Below are positions 9,977 through 18,349 of a DNA stretch of 64,000 nucleotides, piece after piece (the stretch's first letter is position 1; each line of letters begins with the position of its first letter). Origin of the DNA: Pseudomonas monteilii NBRC 103158 = DSM 14164 (GTDB lineage Bacteria > Pseudomonadota > Gammaproteobacteria > Pseudomonadales > Pseudomonadaceae); contig NZ_BBIS01000025.1 of assembly GCF_000730605.1 (NCBI RefSeq), forward strand, positions 62,001 through 126,000, in the 5' to 3' direction. The position numbers were made by a program, and so were the translations under genes. The notes under the pieces are model-generated. The model was given only the letters and a program-made list of their open reading frames with translations. It was not told the origin of the DNA and searched no databases.

Positions 9977-12121
9977 TCAGAAGGTATACGAAACCCCAGC
10001 CTGCACTGTCCGAGGCGCCCCCGGGTACACATAGCTGTTGAACGCCCCCTCGTCATAGCCTTTGTTGAACACGTTTTTCACATCCAGGTTCAGACGGACG
10101 TGTTCGTTGACCTGGTAGAAGCTCAGCAAATCGACCACGGTGTATTGCTCCATGGTGTAGGTCGTCGCGGCGGTCTGGCCTTGACGATCATCCACATACT
10201 TTACGCCAACGCCCAGGCCCAGCCCCTTGGCCACGCCATCCTGGAATTCATACGTGTTGAGCAGGCTGAAGCTGTTGCGCGGGATGTTTGCCAGGCGCGT
10301 GCCGGTCGGCAGGCTGGTATCCTTGGTGACTTGGGCATCCACGTACGAATAGCCACCAATCACCCGCCACTCAGGCGTGATGTTGCCGGCAACGTTGATG
10401 TCCAGGCCACGGCTGCGCACTTCGCCGGCTGCGATTTTGTAGGTGCCGGTAGGGTCGCTGGGATCGTTGGCCAGCACGTTTTCCTTGACGATGTGGTAGA
10501 TCGCCGCGTCAACGCTCAACTGGCGATCAAGTGCCTCCCATTTCACACCCAGTTCGTAGGACTTGCCTTTCTCGGGGTCGAAACCACGCCCTGTTGCACC
10601 GGCAGGCGCGCCACTATTGGGCTTGAATGAGCGTGCGGTGTTGGCATAGACCGCGACGGTATCGGTCAGGTCAAACAGCAGGCCGAACCGCGGGGTTACA
10701 CCGTTCTCGCCTTTATCGAAGTTACCCGCACTGTTGAGCTTGTTGACATAGTCATGTTCAAAGCGTTCAAAGCGCACACCTGCCAAAGCTTTAAGGCGCT
10801 CGGTCAGGGCAACCTGGTCCTGAACGAAAAATGCCCAGGTTTTGAGGTTTTCCTTGTCATGGGTGGTGGGTGTACTCAATAGGGCTGGGCGCGACTGGTC
10901 ATATACCGGATCGAAAAGGTCGATTGGATAGGACGTTGGAGTGGTAGCCGAACGCTGGATGATCGAGTTGTAGTCGTAGTCTTCGTACTCGACGCCTGTA
11001 AGCAACGTATGGCTGAAACCACCGGTGTCAAAATGCCCGGTCAGGTTGAGCTGGTAGTCGCGGTCGCGCCATTCCAGCTTGCGGTAGTTGAAGTTACGCC
11101 CCAGGGTCCGGCCATCGGCCTGCAAGCGGTTGGCCTCGATGGCGTTGCCCTTGAGGGTACCGTCCAGCCACTGCATGCCGCCGCCCAGGGTCCAGTCATC
11201 ATTGAGCGCATGCTCGAAACGCAACTGCGCCATGTTGTTATCGTTGTGCAGCATGTTGTCGCTGCCTTTGCCCCAGATGTTGGTATCGCGCGAGGCGCTG
11301 CCAGCCTGGTTGGTGTAATGCGTCAGGCCACGGTCAAGCGGGTGGTTGTTACGCATGAAGTCGCCTTCAAAGACGATTTTGGTCGCATCGTTCACCTGCC
11401 AGCTCAGCACCGGCGCGACGTCGTAGCGTTCGCTTTCGATGTTGTCGCGGAAGCTGTCGCCACCTTCGCCCAACACATTCAGGCGATAGGCCAGGCTGCC
11501 GTCCTGGTTCAAGGCACCGGTGGCGTCGAGGGTGGCGCGGTGCATGCCCTGATCGTCGAGCTGGCTGCCCAGGGTTACCTGCTGTTCAGCCTGCGGCTGC
11601 TTGGTAACCACATTGAAGGTGCCGCCGGGGTCGCCACGGCCGTACAGGCTGCTGGCCGGGCCACGGATCACTTCCAGACGCTCGACGCTGTTGGCATCAG
11701 GCGCATTCGGGTAACCGCGGTTCATTGGGAAGCCGTTGCGGTAGTACTCGCCAGTGGTGAAACCACGGACAGTGACCGTGGTCAGGCCCTGCCCGCCAAA
11801 GTTGTTGGCGCGGCCCACGCCACCGGCATAATCCAGGGCGTCTTGCAGGCGGGTGCTGGCCGTATCGGTCAGCACATCCTTGGGCACCACGCTGACCGAC
11901 TGCGGCGTTTCGTGCAGCGCCGTGTCGGTGCGGGTGGCGCTGGCCGAGCGGGTGGCCTTGTAGCCAAAGACCGGGCCGTCGGCGCGTTCGCTGTCGGCGT
12001 TGCTGGTGATGTTCAAAGCCTGGAGTTCAATCTGGGCAGGGTCGCTGAGCGGTTCGGGCTCGGCAAAGGCCAGCGGGGAGACAGCATGAAGCACACAAAG
12101 CGAAACGAACGTGCGACGCAT
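9977..12121 (-). CDS. TonB-dependent siderophore receptor
   Basis: A 714-residue outer-membrane receptor. It has a signal peptide (residues 1-20, ending AFA), a TonB-box-like stretch, a plug domain (ETPQSVSVVPKDVL, RGFTTGEYYRNGFPMNRG, VEVIRGPASSLYG-like block near residues 150-170) and a long beta barrel ending in YTF. The plug wording ETPQSVSVV is characteristic of ferric-siderophore receptors of the FhuE/FpvA/FoxA type. There is no FecA-type N-terminal signalling extension and no neighbouring sigma/anti-sigma pair, so it is a plain transducer-independent receptor. A Fur-box-like sequence lies about 60 bp upstream. The siderophore bound is unknown, probably a xenosiderophore. Confidence 0.93.
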   Translation of the reverse strand: MRRTFVSLCVLHAVSPLAFAEPEPLSDPAQIELQALNITSNADSERADGPVFGYKATRSASATRTDTALHETPQSVSVVPKDVLTDTASTRLQDALDYAGGVGRANNFGGQGLTTVTVRGFTTGEYYRNGFPMNRGYPNAPDANSVERLEVIRGPASSLYGRGDPGGTFNVVTKQPQAEQQVTLGSQLDDQGMHRATLDATGALNQDGSLAYRLNVLGEGGDSFRDNIESERYDVAPVLSWQVNDATKIVFEGDFMRNNHPLDRGLTHYTNQAGSASRDTNIWGKGSDNMLHNDNNMAQLRFEHALNDDWTLGGGMQWLDGTLKGNAIEANRLQADGRTLGRNFNYRKLEWRDRDYQLNLTGHFDTGGFSHTLLTGVEYEDYDYNSIIQRSATTPTSYPIDLFDPVYDQSRPALLSTPTTHDKENLKTWAFFVQDQVALTERLKALAGVRFERFEHDYVNKLNSAGNFDKGENGVTPRFGLLFDLTDTVAVYANTARSFKPNSGAPAGATGRGFDPEKGKSYELGVKWEALDRQLSVDAAIYHIVKENVLANDPSDPTGTYKIAAGEVRSRGLDINVAGNITPEWRVIGGYSYVDAQVTKDTSLPTGTRLANIPRNSFSLLNTYEFQDGVAKGLGLGVGVKYVDDRQGQTAATTYTMEQYTVVDLLSFYQVNEHVRLNLDVKNVFNKGYDEGAFNSYVYPGAPRTVQAGVSYTF

Positions 12122-12180
12122 CGACGGTACGATCCTGGAGTAAGGCGCTGAGGGAAAGGGTAGGGAAGCGCCGCGAAATT

Positions 12181-12200
12181 ACTACGAATCATTATCAAAT
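12181..12200 (-). promoter_or_regulatory. Fur box in front of the siderophore receptor gene
   Basis: Read on the minus strand this is TTTGATAATGATTCGTAGTA. The left half GATAATGAT is identical to the Fur consensus half-site, the right half is degenerate. It lies 60-80 bp upstream of the receptor ATG, the expected place for iron repression. Confidence 0.65.
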
Positions 12201-12253
12201 GCATTCTTTTTGTGTAGCACTGGTGTACCAAATACCAACCGGTGAAATACACG

Positions 12254-12327
12254 CCGGTCTCTACGCGGGTAAGCCGCTCCCACCTTTAATATCCCTAAGG
12301 GAGCGGGTTTTCCCGGGAAGCGGCCGG
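12254..12327. repeat. REP-like inverted pair
   Basis: Two copies of a sequence close to the Pseudomonas putida REP unit (CCGGTCTCTACGCGGGTAAG and, on the other strand, CCGGCCGCTTCCCGGGAAAA) face each other across about 15 bp. It lies between the receptor promoter and the 3' end of the universal stress gene, a usual site for such elements. Confidence 0.7.
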
Positions 12328-12344
12328 TCCAGATATGCCAGAAC

Positions 12345-13235
12345 TCAGTGAACGGCCTTGATCGCCAGCACATTACACAACGGATGCTCCAGTACATGGG
12401 CCGTGGTCCCGCCCAGGAACGTCTGCATCGCGTCATGCCGGTGGCTGCCCATGACAATCACATCGGCCCGGCTGTGGCCGACAAACTGGGCAATCGCCCT
12501 GATCGCTGCTCCTTCCAGGAAGTGCCTGCGCTCCAGCGGAATCTGATGATGGTCACCCAGGCGGTTGAACGCTGCCCGCTGCGCGGTACGCACGCTGCTG
12601 TCGAAGCCAGGCATGGTTACCGTACCCGCACCAAAATCGGCGATATGGGTCTTGGCTGCATCGCACACATGCAGCAGATGGAGCTCGCCGTTGCATTGCA
12701 GCGCCAAGGCATGGGCAGTCCGTATGACCTGTTCATCCAGGTGTTCACCTGCGCCGTGGCTGTTCAGGTCCACCGCTGCGGCAATCTGCCGGGGCAGGGG
12801 CAGGCGGATGTCGCTCACCAGGTGCACGGCGACCGGGCTGTCCTTGAGCAGTTGCCAGTCCAGGGGCGTGACCAGCAGGCGTTTGAGAATCGGTTCGTGC
12901 TGCACGTCCTTGACCAGCAGGTCGCAACCCAGCCGCTCGACCCGCTCCAGCACACTGCCCAGCGGGTCGCGGGTCAATAACAGCTCGGTGGACACGTCCA
13001 GGCCTGCATCGCCCAACTGTTCGGCCTCGTCCGCCAGCCACTGGCGGTTGTCGCTGAGCAGCCGCTCACGTTCGCGACCATCGCTCATCAAGCCAAAGGT
13101 GTCGACATCATCGACGAAAACGTTGATATCCAGCAGTGCGCCGCTGGACTCCGCCAGCGCCGCTGCGCGTTGCAGCGCGGGCGTATGGCGCATTTGCGGG
13201 CCGAGCATGACGAACAAACGCTTGAACTGGCTCAT
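12345..13235 (-). CDS. universal stress protein with two UspA domains
   Basis: A 296-residue cytoplasmic protein made of two Usp domains (about 1-145 and 150-296), as in UspE. The second domain keeps the nucleotide-binding signature HSRADVIVMGSHRHDAMQTFLGGTTAHVLEHPLCNVL, matching the G2xG9xGS/T pattern; in the first domain the equivalent (CDLLVKDVQHEPILKRLLVTPLDWQLL) is degenerate. Proteins of this type help cells survive energy or oxidative stress, but no substrate is known. It stands alone between the siderophore receptor and a divergent phosphatase gene. The start ATG 13235 has AGGTGTGAG upstream. Confidence 0.93.
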   Translation of the reverse strand: MSQFKRLFVMLGPQMRHTPALQRAAALAESSGALLDINVFVDDVDTFGLMSDGRERERLLSDNRQWLADEAEQLGDAGLDVSTELLLTRDPLGSVLERVERLGCDLLVKDVQHEPILKRLLVTPLDWQLLKDSPVAVHLVSDIRLPLPRQIAAAVDLNSHGAGEHLDEQVIRTAHALALQCNGELHLLHVCDAAKTHIADFGAGTVTMPGFDSSVRTAQRAAFNRLGDHHQIPLERRHFLEGAAIRAIAQFVGHSRADVIVMGSHRHDAMQTFLGGTTAHVLEHPLCNVLAIKAVH

Positions 13236-13365
13236 CTCACACCTCCACGTGTGGCAGCCCCCCGGTGCTCTGGTCTTGTTCAGTCTAGTTCGCTTCAGGC
13301 TGCATGAGCAGCAGGCTGGCGATCGGGTATGATGCTGCCCCTAATCATTGTCCTGAGGCCGTCCC

Positions 13366-14157
13366 ATGTCCCTGAGTGCTGAACAGATCGGTGAATTGCG
13401 CACCTTTGCCGAGCAGTTGGCCGATGCTGCCGCTGTGGCGATCCAGCCTTATTTCCGTGCCAGCCTGGCTGTCGAGGACAAGGGCGGGCGTTTGTACGAC
13501 CCTGTCACCGTAGCCGACAAGGCGGCGGAAGACGCCATGCGCGAGCTGATCCAGGCCCGTTACCCCGACCACGGTATTCTGGGTGAGGAAGCGGGTGTCG
13601 CCGTCGGCAGCAGCCCGTTGACCTGGGTGCTCGACCCAATCGACGGCACTCGTGCCTTCATCACCGGCCTGCCGCTGTGGGGAACGTTGATTGCCCTGAA
13701 CGACGGCACGCGCCCAGTGGTTGGCGTGATGAACCAGCCGTTCACTGGCGAACGCTTTGTCGGCACCCCTGAAGGTGCGTGGCGCAGCGGCACGCCGCTG
13801 AAAACCCGTGCCTGCGCCGACCTGGCCTCGGCCACGCTGATGTGCACCACCCCCGACATGTTCGATACCGTCGAGCGCAAGGCTGCGTTCGAGGGCGTTG
13901 CCGGCCGGGCGCGGTTGATGCGTTATGGCGGTGATTGCTATGCCTACTGCATGCTGGCTTCGGGCTTTGTCGATGTGATCGTAGAGGCCAGCTTGCAGCC
14001 GTATGACGTGCAGGCATTGATGCCGATCATCGAGGGAGCAGGTGGGGTGATTACGGCTTGGGATGGTAGCTCGGCGCAGCATGGTGGTTGCGTGGTGGCG
14101 TGTGGTGACCCGGCGTTGCATGCGCAGGTCGTGGAGATGTTGCGCCACGCCATGTAG
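13366..14157 (+). CDS. inositol monophosphatase-family phosphatase (HisN-like)
   Basis: A 263-residue member of the lithium-sensitive Mg-dependent phosphatase family. Metal-binding motifs are GEEAG (near residue 70), LDPIDGTRAFITGLP (residues 86-101) and, near the C-terminus, an LQPYDVQALMPIIEGAGG block that supplies the third aspartate. The sequence of these motifs with ITGLPLWGTLIAL resembles the histidinol-phosphatase (HisN) branch more than SuhB. Substrates could be histidinol phosphate, inositol phosphate or a similar ester. It is a single gene, divergent from the universal stress gene by 130 bp, with no histidine-biosynthesis neighbours in view. Confidence 0.88.
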   Translation: MSLSAEQIGELRTFAEQLADAAAVAIQPYFRASLAVEDKGGRLYDPVTVADKAAEDAMRELIQARYPDHGILGEEAGVAVGSSPLTWVLDPIDGTRAFITGLPLWGTLIALNDGTRPVVGVMNQPFTGERFVGTPEGAWRSGTPLKTRACADLASATLMCTTPDMFDTVERKAAFEGVAGRARLMRYGGDCYAYCMLASGFVDVIVEASLQPYDVQALMPIIEGAGGVITAWDGSSAQHGGCVVACGDPALHAQVVEMLRHAM

Positions 14158-14271
14158 TTGAAGCGTCGCCCGCAAATCCCCAACCACTGCACTTTTTCCG
14201 TTTTCGAGGCTCTATGCTTGGCCAGGCTGCCTTGACCCCCAAGGCAGCCGCCGAATATCGACCCGGTGCCG

Positions 14272-15003
14272 ATGGTTGCAAGCTACCCAAGTTTCTTCTC
14301 CCGCCTGTTGCTGGCAGGCGCCCTCACATGCCTGTGCGCCTGCACCCAGGAGCAAGGCCGTGACATCGTTAATCAGTTCGGCAACGGCAAGCCCAGCGAG
14401 CTGTTCCAGACCAGCGTCGACCGCATGGCCACGCTGTCCATGCGTGACAACCTGCAAAGCCTGTACCTGCTGATGAACAAGCTGTACCAGCGCAATCCCA
14501 ACCAGTGGAAGATGTCTGGCTACATCGACGCCGCCACCGCCGAGCGACAGATCCGCATCGCCATCGAGCAACGCCAGCCATTGCCGCAACTGGGCAACCG
14601 CCGCGACCTGGCGGCATTGAGCTACGCCCTGAGCCCGGAGTTTCGCGGTGATCGTGTTGGCGCCTTCATTTACGCCATCGGCAGCATGCTGATTACCGCG
14701 CATGGTGGGCGTACCGATTTCTACATGACCGATACCATCGACCCGCTGTTCGTCAACAACGCGGCGCGCAATATCGAGAAGGCAACCTGGATGCTCAGCC
14801 AGCGGCAGGACGCGAATGGGGTGCTGCTCCTGTTCTCCAACGAGATCTCCGAAGAGGGCAGTAACCTGAGTTTTGCCGTGGAGTTTGGCAAAATCGTTGC
14901 GCGGCTGGATCTGCTGGCGGAGTTGCTGGATGAGCGTTATCGGCGGATTGGCCTGAATTACGCGCAAAGCCTGCTGTTGATGAATTTTCTGCCGGTGCAG
15001 TGA
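14272..15003 (+). CDS. hypothetical lipoprotein
   Basis: A 243-residue protein with a lipoprotein signal: hydrophobic stretch LLLAGALTC then lipobox LCAC, so the cysteine near residue 25 would be lipidated. ATG 14272 is preferred to a GTG six bases upstream. The mature part is mostly helical, with SLYLLMNKLYQRNPNQW, a repeated-looking DLAALSYALSPEFRGDRVGAF and a block FYMTDTIDPLFVNNAARNIEKATW. No enzyme motif is apparent. Proteins of this form are common in Pseudomonas as conserved lipoproteins of unknown function. It follows the phosphatase gene by 114 bp. Confidence 0.8.
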   Translation: MVASYPSFFSRLLLAGALTCLCACTQEQGRDIVNQFGNGKPSELFQTSVDRMATLSMRDNLQSLYLLMNKLYQRNPNQWKMSGYIDAATAERQIRIAIEQRQPLPQLGNRRDLAALSYALSPEFRGDRVGAFIYAIGSMLITAHGGRTDFYMTDTIDPLFVNNAARNIEKATWMLSQRQDANGVLLLFSNEISEEGSNLSFAVEFGKIVARLDLLAELLDERYRRIGLNYAQSLLLMNFLPVQ

Positions 15004-15332
15004 AAGATCGTCAAATCATATTGATATTTTTGCTAGTTACATAATTATCTTGGTGTGCCATTGCTATGTGGTATTCCATGCTCAGGATGTTGTAATTACC
15101 GTTCGATAAACGAACACTGGTTTCACTCGGCATGTCCGCTATCCGCCCATCCAATCCCTTCTCCACATTGCCCAACCCCCACCTTTTTGCTGTAGTGTGG
15201 CTATCCGCCGGTTGTCGCCTGCCCCCGCGACCCGCAACCGGCCCGATAGAATGACCGTGACGACCGCGACCACTGCCCACAAGGCGGCAGGAGGCGGCGA
15301 CCAGAACAATAACGATACCGAGTGCCTTGCCT
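15004..15332. other. 329-bp non-coding region in front of benR
   Basis: No credible reading frame is present. The first 120 bp are A+T rich (AAATCATATTGATATTTTTG, ATAATTATC), unlike the rest of the window. At 15101-15115 lies the palindrome described separately. The last 150 bp are G+C rich with GGCGGCAGGAGGCGGC before benR, which could serve as its distal ribosome-binding region. Confidence 0.6.
15101..15115. promoter_or_regulatory. IclR-family (PcaR-like) operator candidate upstream of benR
   Basis: GTTCGATAAACGAAC is a perfect 5-bp inverted repeat around ATAAA. It differs at two positions from the PcaR operator GTTCGATAATCGCAC known from pca promoters of Pseudomonas putida. It lies 218 bp upstream of the benR ATG. 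Binding by PcaR or another IclR-family protein is inferred from similarity only. Confidence 0.45.
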
Positions 15333-16289
15333 ATGGAAAGCCGCCTGCTGAGCGAGCGCAGTAGCGTGTTTCATCACGCCGACCCTTATGCTGTGTCCGA
15401 TTATGTGAACCAGCACGTAGGCCAGCATTGCATCGGTCTGTCGCGCACCACCCACCCTCAAGCCAGCCTCAGCCACCGCAAGTTCGCCGAACTCGACCTG
15501 TGCCGCATCAGCTACGGCGGCAGCGTGCGCGTTACCTCGCCGGCGCTGGAAACCATCTACCACCTGCAAGTGTTGCTCAACGGCAACTGCCTGTGGCGCG
15601 GGCACAAACGCGAGCATCACCTCGTGCCGGGCGAGCTGTTGCTGATCAACCCCGACGACCCGGTTGACCTGACCTATTCGGAAGACTGCGAGAAGTTCAT
15701 CCTCAAGGTGCCCACCCGGCTACTGGATTCGATCTGCGACGAACAGCGTTGGCATCGGCCAGAAGGCGGTGTTCGGTTCTTGCGCAACCATTACCGGCTG
15801 GATGAGCTGGACGGGTTCGTGAACCTGCTGGCCATGGTTTGCCACGAAGCGGAAGTGAGCGATTCGCTGCCGCGCGTGCAGGGGCACTACAGCCAGATTG
15901 TCGCCAGCAAGTTGCTAACCCTGATGAGCACCAATATCCGCCGCGAAAGCCTGGGTTCGCCAGGGGCTAGCCTTGAGCGAATCATCGACCACATCGACCG
16001 TAATCTGAAGCTTGAGCTGACTGCCGAGGCGCTGGCGGAGCAGGCGTGCATGAGCTTGCGCTCGTTGTATGCGTTGTTTGACCGGCAACTGGGCACTACA
16101 CCCAAGCAGTACGTACGCCAGCGCAAACTGGAGCAGGTGCGTGCCTGCCTGGGCGATGCCACTTGCTCGGTACGCAGCGTGACCGAGCTGGCCATGGACT
16201 ATGGCTTCCTGCACTTGGGGCGGTTCTCCGAAGTGTATCGGCAGCAATTTGGCGAGCTGCCCTCGGAAACCTTACGCAAGCGGCGCTGA
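15333..16289 (+). CDS. benR: BenR, AraC/XylS-family activator of the ben operon
   Basis: A 318-residue regulator, the length of known BenR; ATG 15333 is chosen over a TTG six bases earlier. The N-terminal half is the XylS-like effector-binding domain (FHHADPYAVSDYVNQHVG, LPGELLLINPDDP-like block). The C-terminal 100 residues carry two helix-turn-helix motifs (LTAEALAEQACMSLRSLYALF and VTELAMDYGFLHLGRFSEVYRQQFGELPSETL). With benzoate it activates the benA promoter, where a matching tandem operator is visible 50-90 bp upstream of benA. It precedes benA in the same direction by 147 bp. Confidence 0.96.
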   Translation: MESRLLSERSSVFHHADPYAVSDYVNQHVGQHCIGLSRTTHPQASLSHRKFAELDLCRISYGGSVRVTSPALETIYHLQVLLNGNCLWRGHKREHHLVPGELLLINPDDPVDLTYSEDCEKFILKVPTRLLDSICDEQRWHRPEGGVRFLRNHYRLDELDGFVNLLAMVCHEAEVSDSLPRVQGHYSQIVASKLLTLMSTNIRRESLGSPGASLERIIDHIDRNLKLELTAEALAEQACMSLRSLYALFDRQLGTTPKQYVRQRKLEQVRACLGDATCSVRSVTELAMDYGFLHLGRFSEVYRQQFGELPSETLRKRR

Positions 16290-16290
16290 A

Positions 16291-16323
16291 CTCGCGGGTC
16301 TCTTCATGGGGTTCGCCCGCGAG
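16291..16323. terminator. hairpin after benR (REP-like)
   Basis: CTCGCGGG and CCCGCGAG pair over 8 bp around a 17-base loop directly after the benR stop. The sequence resembles a half REP unit. It may end benR transcription before the benA promoter. There is no T run. Confidence 0.5.
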
Positions 16324-16337
16324 GAGGTCCGTTAACC

Positions 16338-16373
16338 TGCACAAAACGGATATCACTGCGCACAAACCGGATA
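16338..16373 (+). promoter_or_regulatory. tandem BenR/XylS-type operator of the benA promoter
   Basis: TGCACAAAACGGATA (16338-16352) fits the XylS/BenR half-site TGCA-N6-GGNTA exactly, and CGCACAAACCGGATA (16359-16373) fits with one change. The two are direct repeats 21 bp apart, the spacing known for the Pm promoter of the TOL plasmid. The proximal site ends 63 bp before the benA ATG and would overlap the -35 region. Confidence 0.85.
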
Positions 16374-16436
16374 CTCCCGCCTAATACCAGCGCCCAAACT
16401 GACCAGGTCTAAACAATAACAAGGGAGACCCTGGCC

Positions 16437-17795
16437 ATGTCCCTGGGATTCGACTACCTCAATGCCATGCTCGAGGACGACCGTGAAAAGGGCATCTACC
16501 GCTGCAAGCGCGAGATGTTCACCGACCCACGCCTGTTCGACCTGGAGATGAAACACATCTTCGAGGGCAACTGGATCTACCTGGCGCACGAAAGCCAGAT
16601 CCCCGAGAAGAACGACTTCCTCACCCTGACCATGGGGCGCCAGCCGATTTTCATCGCGCGCAACAAGGACGGTGAGCTCAATGCCTTCCTCAACGCCTGC
16701 AGCCACCGCGGCGCCATGCTGTGCCGGCACAAGCGCGGCAACCGTTCCAGCTATACCTGCCCGTTCCACGGCTGGACGTTCAACAACAGCGGCAAACTGC
16801 TGAAGGTGAAAGACCCGAGCAACGCCGGCTACCCCGACAGCTTCAACTGCGACGGCTCGCACGACCTGACCAAGGTGGCGCGTTTCGAGTCCTACCGGGG
16901 CTTTTTGTTCGGCAGCCTGAATGCCGATGTGAAGCCGTTGGTGGAGCACCTGGGCGAGTCGGCCAAGATCATCGACATGATCGTCGACCAGTCGCCGGAA
17001 GGCCTTGAAGTGCTGCGCGGTGCCAGCTCGTACATCTACGAAGGCAACTGGAAGCTCACCGCCGAGAACGGCGCCGATGGCTACCACGTCAGCTCCGTGC
17101 ACTGGAACTACGCCGCTACCCAGAACCAGCGCAAGCAGCGCGAGGCGGGCGACGAGATCAAGACCATGAGCGCCGGCTCCTGGGCCAAGCAGGGCGGCGG
17201 CTTCTACTCCTTCGACCACGGCCACCTGCTGCTGTGGACCCGCTGGGCCAACCCGGAAGACCGCCCGGCCTACGAGCGCCGTGACCAGCTGGCTGCCGAC
17301 TTCGGCCAGGCCCGTGCCGACTGGATGATCGAGAATTCGCGCAACCTGTGCCTGTACCCGAACGTGTACCTGATGGACCAGTTCAGCTCGCAGATCCGCG
17401 TTGCGCGGCCGATTTCGGTGAACAAGACCGAAATCACCATCTACTGCATCGCGCCCAAAGGCGAGAGCGCCGATGCCCGCGCCAAGCGCATTCGCCAGTA
17501 CGAAGACTTCTTCAACGTCAGCGGCATGGCCACCCCGGACGATCTGGAAGAGTTCCGCTCCTGCCAGACCGGCTACGGGGGCGGCACTGGCTGGAACGAC
17601 ATGTCCCGTGGCGCGAAGCACTGGGTCGAAGGCGCCGATGAAGCCGCTAAAGAGATCGAGCTCCATCCGCTGCTGTCTGGCGTGCGCACCGAGGACGAAG
17701 GCCTGTTCGTGCTGCAACACAAATACTGGCAGGACACCATGATCCAGGCCCTGAAGGACGAACAGCAGCTGATCCCTGTGGAGGCCGTGCAATGA
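16437..17795 (+). CDS. benA: benzoate 1,2-dioxygenase large (alpha) subunit BenA
   Basis: A 452-residue Rieske oxygenase alpha subunit with GGGAG before ATG 16437. The Rieske cluster ligands are Cys88, His90, Cys108 and His111 (CSHRGAML and CPFHGW). The mononuclear iron site is in [17 protein letters not shown] (near residues 215-230). With BenB it forms the oxygenase that converts benzoate to its 1,2-cis-diol (benzoate diol), using electrons from BenC. The stop overlaps the benB start by 4 bp (ATGA), showing translational coupling. Confidence 0.97.
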   Translation: MSLGFDYLNAMLEDDREKGIYRCKREMFTDPRLFDLEMKHIFEGNWIYLAHESQIPEKNDFLTLTMGRQPIFIARNKDGELNAFLNACSHRGAMLCRHKRGNRSSYTCPFHGWTFNNSGKLLKVKDPSNAGYPDSFNCDGSHDLTKVARFESYRGFLFGSLNADVKPLVEHLGESAKIIDMIVDQSPEGLEVLRGASSYIYEGNWKLTAENGADGYHVSSVHWNYAATQNQRKQREAGDEIKTMSAGSWAKQGGGFYSFDHGHLLLWTRWANPEDRPAYERRDQLAADFGQARADWMIENSRNLCLYPNVYLMDQFSSQIRVARPISVNKTEITIYCIAPKGESADARAKRIRQYEDFFNVSGMATPDDLEEFRSCQTGYGGGTGWNDMSRGAKHWVEGADEAAKEIELHPLLSGVRTEDEGLFVLQHKYWQDTMIQALKDEQQLIPVEAVQ

Positions 17796-18277
17796 GCCTG
17801 TATGAAACCGTGCGCGACTTCCTCTACCGCGAAGCGCGCTACCTGGACGACGCCCAGTGGGACCAGTGGCTGGAGCTGTACGCCAGCGACGCCAGCTTCT
17901 GGATGCCGAGCTGGGATGACGATGACACCCTTACCATCGATCCGCAAAGCGAAATCTCGCTGATCTGGTACGGCAACCGTGGCGGCCTGGAAGACCGCGT
18001 GTTCCGTATCAAGACCGAGCGCTCCAGTGCGACCGTGCCGGATACCCGCACCTCGCACAACATCAGCAACATCGAGATCGTCTCGCGGTGCGAGGGCAGC
18101 TGCCAGGTGCGTTTCAACTGGCACACCCTGAGCTTCCGCTACAAGACCACCGACAGTTACTTCGGAACCAGCTTCTACACCCTCGACCTGCGCGGCGAGC
18201 AGCCGCTGATCAAGGCCAAGAAGGTGGTGCTGAAGAACGACTACGTGCGCCAGGTCATCGACATCTACCACATCTGA
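17792..18277 (+). CDS. benB: benzoate 1,2-dioxygenase small (beta) subunit BenB
   Basis: A 161-residue ring-hydroxylating dioxygenase beta subunit of the cystatin-like fold. It begins [23 protein letters not shown] and has the family block [11 protein letters not shown] and SHNISNIEI. It has no cofactor and stabilises the alpha3beta3 oxygenase. It overlaps benA by 4 bp and is followed by a 72-bp gap before benC. Length is normal for the family. Confidence 0.97.
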   Translation: MSLYETVRDFLYREARYLDDAQWDQWLELYASDASFWMPSWDDDDTLTIDPQSEISLIWYGNRGGLEDRVFRIKTERSSATVPDTRTSHNISNIEIVSRCEGSCQVRFNWHTLSFRYKTTDSYFGTSFYTLDLRGEQPLIKAKKVVLKNDYVRQVIDIYHI

Positions 18278-18349
18278 TACAGGGTTTTGCGAGCATTGCC
18301 CGGTGCGTCCTGCGACGCGCCGTGGGCCGGCTCGCCCGCGAGGTGCAAC

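Noticed and set aside
12254..12327. CRISPR-like repeats in intergenic inverted pairs
   Set aside because: The units are REP dyads, occurring singly between genes, with no regular spacers or cas genes.
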